Assembly: GCA_021798075.1 (NCBI GenBank)
Contig: JAJZYO010000016.1
Span: 1-13,883 of the forward strand
Length of the DNA stretch: 13,883 bases
Origin: Actinomycetes bacterium
Lineage (GTDB): Bacteria > Actinomycetota > Acidimicrobiia > Acidimicrobiales > Palsa-688
Reading direction: 5' to 3'
Below are positions 6,727 through 11,728 of this stretch, in pieces. A model generated the notes under the pieces. That model was not told the DNA's origin. It worked only from the letters and a program-made list of their open reading frames with translations, and did not search any database. The stretch's first letter is position 1. The number at the start of each line of letters is the position of its first letter. The translations under genes and the position numbers were made by a program.

Positions 6727-6763
6727 GAGTGGGCGGGCCAGAGGCGAACTGGCCCGCCCACTC
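6727..6763. repeat. Perfect 15-bp inverted repeat with 7-nt loop
   Basis: GAGTGGGCGGGCCAG (6727-6741) and CTGGCCCGCCCACTC (6749-6763) are exact reverse complements around the loop AGGCGAA. No T-run follows on either strand, so it is not a standard intrinsic terminator. It may be a strong RNA hairpin or a protein-binding palindrome. Confidence 0.85.
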
Positions 6764-6778
6764 TTACCGGGTCCTTAC

Positions 6779-6817
6779 CGGGTGGCAGTTGCCGTTAGCG
6801 GGTGGCGGTTGCCGTAG
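6779..6817 (+). repeat. Tandem direct repeats upstream of the PIG-L gene
   Basis: CGGGTGGCAGTTGCCGTTA (6779-6797) and CGGGTGGCGGTTGCCGTAG (6799-6817) match at 16 of 19 positions with a 20-bp period, about two helical turns. TTACCGGGT is also repeated just before (6764-6772 and 6774-6782). The repeats end 5 bp before a -10-like TAGAGT, so they occupy the place of a -35 or of a regulator's tandem sites. Confidence 0.75.
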
Positions 6818-6821
6818 TCGG

Positions 6822-6827
6822 TAGAGT
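6822..6827 (+). promoter_or_regulatory. Putative -10 element (TAGAGT), leaderless start of the PIG-L gene
   Basis: TAGAGT ends 6 nt before GTG 6834, fitting TANNNT with start-codon transcription. No Shine-Dalgarno sequence is present. No canonical -35 is visible; the direct repeats occupy that position. Confidence 0.5.
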
Positions 6828-6833
6828 TGGCCC

Positions 6834-7598
6834 GTGCCAGCGGGTTCCCCAGTTCCCTTGCTGCCCCTCGACGACTCGGGTGGGCCGCGCCGCGTGCTTG
6901 TAGTGACTGCCCACCCCGACGACGTCGACTTCGGCGCAGCCGGGACCATGGCGAAGTGGGTGGCCGCGGGGATGGAGATCGCTTATTGCGTCGTGACCGA
7001 CGGAGACGCGGGCGGTTCTGACCGTTCGGTGAGCCGCCCCGAAGTCGCACAGCTGCGCCGGCACGAGCAGCGCGAAGCCGCCGCCGAAGTCGGTGTCAGC
7101 GAGGTCACTTTCCTTGGGTACCCGGACGGGAAGCTTGCCCCGAGCCTCGAGTTGCGGCGCGATGTGAGCAGGGTCGTTCGCCAGTGGCGCCCGGACCGGC
7201 TGGTCTGCCAGAGCCCGGAGCGCAACTGGGAACGGGTCGGGGCGAGCCACCCAGACCACTTGGCGGCGGGAGAAGCCGCCGTGTGCTCCGTCTACCCCGA
7301 CGCTCGTAACCCCTTTGCCCACCCTGAGCTCCTCGATGAGGGCCTCGAGCCCCACGCTGTGGCCGAGGTGTGGCTCATGGCGTCGCCCCGGCCCAACCGG
7401 GCAGTCGACATCACGGCCACCTTCGCTCGCAAGCTGAGTGCCCTCCGCTGCCACAAGAGCCAGGTTGCGCACGAGGCCGACCTGGAGGGACGCCTCCGCT
7501 CCATGGGGTCGACGAGTGCCGTGCTCGCCGGCCTCCGCGAGGGCAGCGCGGCCGAGCTGTTCCAGGTCGTGGCCATGCCTGCCAGCGGGTCGTCCTGA
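6834..7598 (+). CDS. PIG-L/LmbE family deacetylase
   Basis: This 254-aa protein belongs to the zinc-dependent PIG-L family, which removes N-acetyl groups from GlcNAc-containing molecules. Actinobacterial members include MshB (mycothiol synthesis) and Mca (mycothiol conjugate amidase). The zinc-binding AHPDD motif is at 26-30 (H27, D30) and the third histidine lies in SHPDH (H142). RRHEQREAAAEVG (75-87) and the loop VVTDGDAGG (53-61) are also typical. The protein has no signal peptide and should be cytosolic. The exact substrate cannot be read from the sequence, and it is not clearly MshB or Mca. GTG 6834 is supported by the -10-like TAGAGT six bases upstream and by the family-like N-terminus. 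Exodeoxyribonuclease III follows after 8 bp, probably on the same transcript. Confidence 0.88.
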   Translation: MPAGSPVPLLPLDDSGGPRRVLVVTAHPDDVDFGAAGTMAKWVAAGMEIAYCVVTDGDAGGSDRSVSRPEVAQLRRHEQREAAAEVGVSEVTFLGYPDGKLAPSLELRRDVSRVVRQWRPDRLVCQSPERNWERVGASHPDHLAAGEAAVCSVYPDARNPFAHPELLDEGLEPHAVAEVWLMASPRPNRAVDITATFARKLSALRCHKSQVAHEADLEGRLRSMGSTSAVLAGLREGSAAELFQVVAMPASGSS

Positions 7599-7606
7599 GG
7601 CCGCCG

Positions 7607-8380
7607 GTGCGCATCGCCACCTGGAACGTCAACTCGTTGAAGGCTCGCATGGAGCGCGTGCCCGAATGGCTCGGCTACGCGCAGCCCGACGTGCTGTGCC
7701 TGCAGGAGACCAAGCTCGCGGACGCGGCCTTCCCCCACCTAGCGTTCCAAGCCCTCGGCTACGAGTCCGTGCACCACGGGTCGGGCCAGTGGAACGGCGT
7801 CGCCATCCTGTCGCGAGTCGGCCTCGAAAGCCCCGTGTGCGGTTTTGCCGACGGCGGCGAGCCGGACCAGGACACGAGGCTCGTGACGGCGCGCTGTGGA
7901 GGCGTGTCGGTGCTGAGCGTGTACGTGCCCAATGGCCGGGCGGTGGGCTCAGGCCACTTTGCTTACAAGCTGGCCTGGCTGGCACGCCTTCGCCGGCACC
8001 TGGAGGCCGTGGCCAGCCCCGCCGACGCCGTCGCAGTGTGTGGCGACTTCAATGTGGCGCCTGCCGACCAGGACGTGTGGGACCCAAAGGTCTTCGAAGG
8101 CTCGACGCACGTGACGCCCGAGGAACGCGAGGGCCTTTCCGAGCTGCTTTCCTGGGGCCTGGTGGACGCGTTTAGGGGGGTGTGGCCCGACGAAAAGCTG
8201 TACTCCTACTGGGACTACCGGGCCGGCGACTTCCACGAGCACCGCGGCATGCGCATCGACCTCGTACTGGTGAGCCGCTCACTCGCCGGCAAGCTGCAGT
8301 GGGCATTGGTGGACCGCAATGCCCGGAAGGGCAAGTTCCCCTCGGACCACGCGCCCGTGCTCGTGGACGTCGAGCTCTAA
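7607..8380 (+). CDS. xth: Exodeoxyribonuclease III (AP endonuclease)
   Basis: With GTG 7607 the protein is 257 aa, close to E. coli ExoIII (268 aa). It cuts DNA at abasic sites and degrades 3' ends in base-excision repair, using Mg2+. The catalytic set is complete: N7 in TWNVNSLKAR, E34 in LCLQETK, Y106 in YVPNG, D147 and N149 in GDFNVAP, MRIDLVLVS near the end, and D247-H248 in SDHAPV. The frame is open further upstream to 7370, but that part overlaps the PIG-L gene and lacks family similarity. The chosen GTG gives the standard MRIATWNVNS start and has GAGG six bases upstream, overlapping the previous stop. Its TAA shares bases with the stop of the convergent hypothetical gene (CTAA at 8377-8380). 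Confidence 0.93.
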   Translation: MRIATWNVNSLKARMERVPEWLGYAQPDVLCLQETKLADAAFPHLAFQALGYESVHHGSGQWNGVAILSRVGLESPVCGFADGGEPDQDTRLVTARCGGVSVLSVYVPNGRAVGSGHFAYKLAWLARLRRHLEAVASPADAVAVCGDFNVAPADQDVWDPKVFEGSTHVTPEEREGLSELLSWGLVDAFRGVWPDEKLYSYWDYRAGDFHEHRGMRIDLVLVSRSLAGKLQWALVDRNARKGKFPSDHAPVLVDVEL

Positions 8381-8850
8381 GAACCCCACAGGCGGGCACG
8401 GGTGAGGCGTGAGCCTGCCAGCCCGGCGCCAGTGCCGACCGAGCTGCTCAGAAAGCGGCGCGGGACCCCAGGCAGTAATGCCGGGCCGTCGCTGTCCCAA
8501 TCCCACGGCAAGGGGAGTGCGGCTGAGCCACTGCCGGCGAGGGGGCGTGGCCGTCGCGGCCATGGTGCTCCACTGCTCCCTCCCCTGCCCCGGTACACGA
8601 TCAAACCGGAGAGGGGGTCGGGTACAGCGTCGAGCGCTGCCTGCGTCCCGGCGAGGGACTTCCATGCCTCCCAAGACGCCGCATCTTGGAACTCGACCTC
8701 GAGCACCACACCCCAGCTGTGGTAATGCCAGCTCCAGTCCTTCGCCCCAGCCAGGAGCGCGGACTCGACCAGTGCGTCACCGTACGCTCCCGCCCACAGG
8801 CCAGCTGACGTGGAACCGTCGAACACCTCGATCGAGTACCACTCCGACAC
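8377..8850 (-). CDS. Conserved-looking hypothetical protein, 157 aa, downstream of the helicase
   Basis: The start is taken as GTG 8850, 11 bp after the helicase stop, giving 157 aa. Residues 1-95 look like a folded domain, with EWYSIEVFDGSTSAGLW, AYGDALVESALLAGAKDW, WHYHSWGVVLEVEFQD, ASWEAW and PDPLSGLIVYRGRGG. From memory this matches an uncharacterised actinobacterial protein of about 100-150 aa, but I can name no function or domain. The remainder is Pro/Gly/Arg/Ser-rich and probably disordered. There is no signal peptide or membrane segment. The open frame continues upstream inside the helicase gene, but that part is a shadow of the helicase frame. Position suggests co-transcription with the helicase. 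The ribosome site is weak (TAAGAT), so coupling to helicase translation is likely. Confidence 0.7.
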   Translation of the reverse strand: MSEWYSIEVFDGSTSAGLWAGAYGDALVESALLAGAKDWSWHYHSWGVVLEVEFQDAASWEAWKSLAGTQAALDAVPDPLSGLIVYRGRGGSSGAPWPRRPRPLAGSGSAALPLPWDWDSDGPALLPGVPRRFLSSSVGTGAGLAGSRLTRARLWGS

Positions 8851-8861
8851 GATTGCGCATC

Positions 8862-10874
8862 TTAGTGCGCCCCGCTCCGAGCCAGCAGGCTGACTTCGGG
8901 CCGCTCTCGGGGCCCCGTCCCATCGCCCGCCGTCGCCTGAGAGACGACCGCGAGGATCTCCGGCCCGAAGCGAGCCACCTTGACCGGCCCGAGCCCTGGG
9001 ACGGCCAAGAGCTCCTCGGTGCTCTTGGGCTTGCTCCGCGCCAGGGCGAGGAGCGTGGAGTCGTGGAGCAGGACGTGAGGCGGTACCCCCGACGCCCGGG
9101 CGAGCCGTCCGCGCCAATGGCGCAGCTCGTCGGCGACAGTACTGGCAGCCTCGGGCGCTGGCGCCAAACGTCCGCGTGCCATGGCTAGGAACCCGGCGGG
9201 GGAGCGGTCCCGGCCGGGCGGGGCCGGCGAAGTGGCCTCAGCCGGTCTTGCCACGTCGTCGCCGGGGCGCGTCCCGGAGCATTGGGGGGCGAGGACGGCG
9301 AGCCATGGGCTCGGGTTACGCCTGAGCACGGCCCCGTTTGCCGCCCGCCTCTCGTTGGCCCAGGAGCAGTGCAGCCGTCTCTCGGCCCGCGTCAGGGCCA
9401 CGTAGAGGAGCCGGCGCTCCTCGGCCAGCGAGGCCGGGCTGGCCGCGTAGGCGATCGGTACAAACCCGGTTTCGAGGCCGCACACCCACACGGCTTGCCA
9501 CTGGAGGCCTTTAGCCCGGTGGAAGCTGCACACCGTCACCGTATTGTCTGGATTGCCTGGATCATTGCCTGGGTCATTGCCTGGATTGGCTGGATTGGCT
9601 GGCCCACCTGGGCGGGAGCCCCAACCCAGCGGAGGGCCGTCTTCGTGTGGGCCGCCTTCGACGTTTGCCCCGCCGGCGCCCTGTTGCCTGCCATCGGGGG
9701 CTGGGGCGGCGACGTCCTCGGCTGGGCCGGGAGCACGGCAGGGGACACCGGCCTTCACCAAGGCCTCCATGACAGCGACGAGCTGGGCATTGGTGCGCCC
9801 GAGGACGGCCATGTCGCCCCAAGCGAGCCCCTGGGACGCCGCCTCGCGGATCTCTGCGGCTATACCAGCCGCCTCGGCGAGATCACTCGCGAAGCAGCGC
9901 AGGGTCGGTAGCGGGCCGTCGGGGCGGCTCGAGCGGACGGGGCCGCCCGATTGGCGCCCGAGCACCGCGGTCGCGGCTGCGACCACCTGGGGGCTCGAGC
10001 GGTGGTTGTCGTCGAGCCTTACAACCTCTGCGTCGGGGAAGCGGCGGGGGAACTCGGTGAGGAAACGGGCATCAGCACCGTTCCACCCGTAGATCGCCTG
10101 GTTGGGGTCACCGACTACGAAGAGGTCGTCGTTGCCTGCGAGCAGGCCGAGCAGGACGCGGCACTGAAGGGGGTTGAGGTCTTGGACCTCGTCGACGAAT
10201 ACGTGTGCCCACCTCCAGCGCTGGGCGGCGGCGAAGCGGCTGTCGGAGCTGAGCGCGTCGGCGTAGCGGGCGAGCAAGTCCTCGAAGTCGACCAGGCGCC
10301 GCCGGCGCTTTTCGTCCTCGTAACGGGCGTACAAGGCGGCGACGGCGTCGGCCTCGGCAGGCAGCTCCCGGTTGGCCTCGTGGGCGGAGGCGGCCAGCTC
10401 GCCGGGGGGGACGAGGCGGGCTTTGGCCCATTCGATCGTTGCGGCCAGGTCGGAGGTGGCCGCGCCCTCGAGGCCCGTACGCCCGCTCGCCAGCTCTCCC
10501 ACCAGACGCGCCTTGCTCTGGAGCAGCGCCGGCTGCGGCGTGCGCCGGTCGGCCCACCAGCGCCGGAGCTGGTGCCACGCCAGCGAATGGAACGTCCCGG
10601 TGTTGACCGCCCCCGCCAGGCCCAAGCCGGCCAGGCGCTCGGCCAGCTCGCCAGCCGCTTTCTTCGTGAAAGTCAGGGCCAGGGTGTGCTCGGGCTTGGC
10701 CGAGCCGGTGAGCGCCCGGTAGGCGATGCGCCGAGTGAGCACCCGGGTCTTGCCCGAGCCGGCCGACGCGAGCACGCACACCGTGGCGGACAGCGTTCCC
10801 ACCGCTCGGCGCTGCAGCGGGGTGAGGCCGGCGAGCAGCTCAGCAGTGGCTGTGCCGCCGGTACTGACAAGCAT
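8862..10874 (-). CDS. uvrD2: UvrD2-like superfamily I helicase with C-terminal HRDC domain
   Basis: This 670-aa 3'-to-5' DNA helicase has, in order, a Q motif (LTPLQRRAV, Q21), Walker A ASAGSGKT (36-43), Ia TFTKKAAGEL (68-77), Walker B VDEVQD (227-232), III VGDPNQAIYGWNGA (254-267), IV DDNHRSS (288-294), V SFHRAKGLQW (450-459), VI LYVALTRAERRL (490-501) and an HRDC domain (about 580-648). It fits actinobacterial UvrD2, an ATP-driven repair helicase. Two oddities: residues 381-444, where the 2B subdomain should lie, are only a Pro/Gly/Asn-rich linker, and the tetracysteine element known from mycobacterial UvrD2 between motif VI and HRDC is absent (only C503 and C532 there). ATG 10874 has the -10-like TAGTGT six bases upstream and no ribosome site. 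Confidence 0.92.
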   Translation of the reverse strand: MLVSTGGTATAELLAGLTPLQRRAVGTLSATVCVLASAGSGKTRVLTRRIAYRALTGSAKPEHTLALTFTKKAAGELAERLAGLGLAGAVNTGTFHSLAWHQLRRWWADRRTPQPALLQSKARLVGELASGRTGLEGAATSDLAATIEWAKARLVPPGELAASAHEANRELPAEADAVAALYARYEDEKRRRRLVDFEDLLARYADALSSDSRFAAAQRWRWAHVFVDEVQDLNPLQCRVLLGLLAGNDDLFVVGDPNQAIYGWNGADARFLTEFPRRFPDAEVVRLDDNHRSSPQVVAAATAVLGRQSGGPVRSSRPDGPLPTLRCFASDLAEAAGIAAEIREAASQGLAWGDMAVLGRTNAQLVAVMEALVKAGVPCRAPGPAEDVAAPAPDGRQQGAGGANVEGGPHEDGPPLGWGSRPGGPANPANPGNDPGNDPGNPDNTVTVCSFHRAKGLQWQAVWVCGLETGFVPIAYAASPASLAEERRLLYVALTRAERRLHCSWANERRAANGAVLRRNPSPWLAVLAPQCSGTRPGDDVARPAEATSPAPPGRDRSPAGFLAMARGRLAPAPEAASTVADELRHWRGRLARASGVPPHVLLHDSTLLALARSKPKSTEELLAVPGLGPVKVARFGPEILAVVSQATAGDGTGPRERPEVSLLARSGAH
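9543..9602 (-). repeat. 9-bp tandem repeat inside the helicase linker
   Basis: On the plus strand ATTGYCTGG/ATTGGCTGG occurs six times (9543, 9552, 9564, 9576, 9585, 9594), with ATC or GTC inserted after the second and third copies. The spacing stays a multiple of three, so the helicase frame is kept and the minus strand encodes PAN/PGN/PGND units (residues 425-444). This looks like a slippage-prone microsatellite tolerated in a flexible linker. Confidence 0.85.
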
Positions 10875-10880
10875 GTAATT

Positions 10881-10886
10881 ACACTA
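10881..10886 (-). promoter_or_regulatory. Putative -10 element (TAGTGT), leaderless start of the helicase
   Basis: TAGTGT on the minus strand ends 6 nt before ATG 10874. The short stretch TAGTGTAATTAC is conspicuously AT-rich for this genome, and no Shine-Dalgarno is present. This is the cleanest of the five leaderless candidates because the ATG start is unambiguous. Confidence 0.5.
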
Positions 10887-10957
10887 GCCGGGGGGTGGGA
10901 CAGCGTAGGTGGACAAGTGCGCCGGCGGGGCCGGCTGGCTAGCCTGGGGCTCCGCTC

Positions 10958-11725
10958 ATGGCCCTCAGTAGCTTCGCCGGTGGCCGCCTCTGGGGCGCAC
11001 GTCAGGGGACGGGCCGCCCCTGGGTGCTGGCGCTCCCGGGTTGGGGGAGGGACCACAACGATTTTGCCGCGGCGCTGGCCGGCCTCGACGCCGTGGTTTT
11101 GGACCTGCCCGGCTTCGGTGCTGCGCCCGAGCCCCCCGTGCCGTGGTCTACCGCCCAGTACGCCGAGGTGGTGGTGGCCGCGCTGGAGGACCTCTGCGGG
11201 CGGGCCGTCATCGTGGGCCACTCGTTCGGGGGGCGTGTGGCCGTGCGCCTGGCCTCTGACCCGCGGGTGGCCGCCCTCGTCCTCACCGGCGCACCCCTCG
11301 CGCCCCCACCGGGCCGGGCGCTGCCGCGGCCGCCGCTCGCCTACCGTGCCGGGCGTATGCTCCATCGCGCCGGCCTGGTCGGCACCGACCGCATGGAACG
11401 CCTGCGGCAAAAGTACGGCTCGGACGATTACCGCTGTGCCAGCGAGGTCATGCGCGGGGTTCTCGTGAAAGCCGTCAAGGAGACCTCGGAGGGGGCCTAT
11501 GTGCCGGCGCTGCGGGCTTTCGTCGAGGCGGGGGGTGCGCTCGAACTGGTGTGGGGGGAACACGACCAGGTGGCATCGCTCCCGGGGGTCACGGCGGGGC
11601 TCCAGGGACTGGCCGAGGGTGCCGTGCGGACAACGGTCGTCCAGGGCGCCGGCCACCTGCTCTCGCCCCGACTGGCGGAAGCGCTCCGCGACGCGGTTTT
11701 GCGCCAAAGGGTCGCGACGGGCTGA
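10958..11725 (+). CDS. Alpha/beta hydrolase
   Basis: This 255-aa protein has the alpha/beta hydrolase fold: a strand with oxyanion loop (VLALPGWGRDHNDF, 23-36), DLPGFGAAPEP (49-59), the nucleophile elbow VGHSFGGR (S89), the acid in WGEHD (D203) and the histidine in GAGHLL (H233). The catalytic triad is complete. A lid of about 60 residues lies between the elbow and the acid. No signal peptide is seen, so it acts in the cytoplasm; the substrate is unknown. ATG 10958 has GGGG about 8 bases upstream. It is divergent from the helicase (83 bp between starts) and lies 3 bp before the Mur ligase gene, so it probably leads a cell-wall operon. Whether it has a cell-envelope role is inference from position only. 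Confidence 0.85.
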   Translation: MALSSFAGGRLWGARQGTGRPWVLALPGWGRDHNDFAAALAGLDAVVLDLPGFGAAPEPPVPWSTAQYAEVVVAALEDLCGRAVIVGHSFGGRVAVRLASDPRVAALVLTGAPLAPPPGRALPRPPLAYRAGRMLHRAGLVGTDRMERLRQKYGSDDYRCASEVMRGVLVKAVKETSEGAYVPALRAFVEAGGALELVWGEHDQVASLPGVTAGLQGLAEGAVRTTVVQGAGHLLSPRLAEALRDAVLRQRVATG

Positions 11726-11728
11726 GCC

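Larger units (their letters stand above)
6447..6833. other. 387-bp intergenic region between sigma factor and PIG-L genes
   Basis: No convincing gene is seen on either strand. The left part (6447-6600) is more AT-rich than its surroundings. It holds an 11-bp dyad AGTGTAACACT (6654-6664), a repeated GGCGCCACC (6704-6712 and 6718-6726), a perfect 15-bp inverted repeat (6727-6763) and two 19-bp near-identical direct repeats (6779-6817). The sigma gene's frame runs open through much of it on the minus strand, but that translation resembles nothing I know. Confidence 0.6.

Noticed and set aside
6447..6761. N-terminal extension of the sigma-factor frame up to ATG 6761
   Set aside because: The extra 105 residues show no sigma region, cross the 15-bp palindrome end and repeated elements, and would be unusual for an ECF sigma. 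A start at 6446 fits the family.
6727..6763. Perfect inverted repeat considered as insertion-sequence ends or a recombination site
   Set aside because: The arms are only 7 nt apart, there is no transposase or integrase in the window, and no target-site duplication is seen.
7370..7606. Upstream extension of the exodeoxyribonuclease III frame
   Set aside because: It overlaps the PIG-L gene in another frame, and the family's standard N-terminus begins exactly at GTG 7607.
9543..9602. Tandem 9-bp repeat considered as a CRISPR or iteron array
   Set aside because: The units are far too short and contiguous for CRISPR, they lie in-frame inside a coding region, and no replication or cas gene is nearby.
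9951..11468. 505-codon plus-strand open frame spanning the helicase start and the hydrolase
   Set aside because: It runs antisense to the conserved helicase motifs and then out of frame through the alpha/beta hydrolase, and its translation has no recognisable domain.
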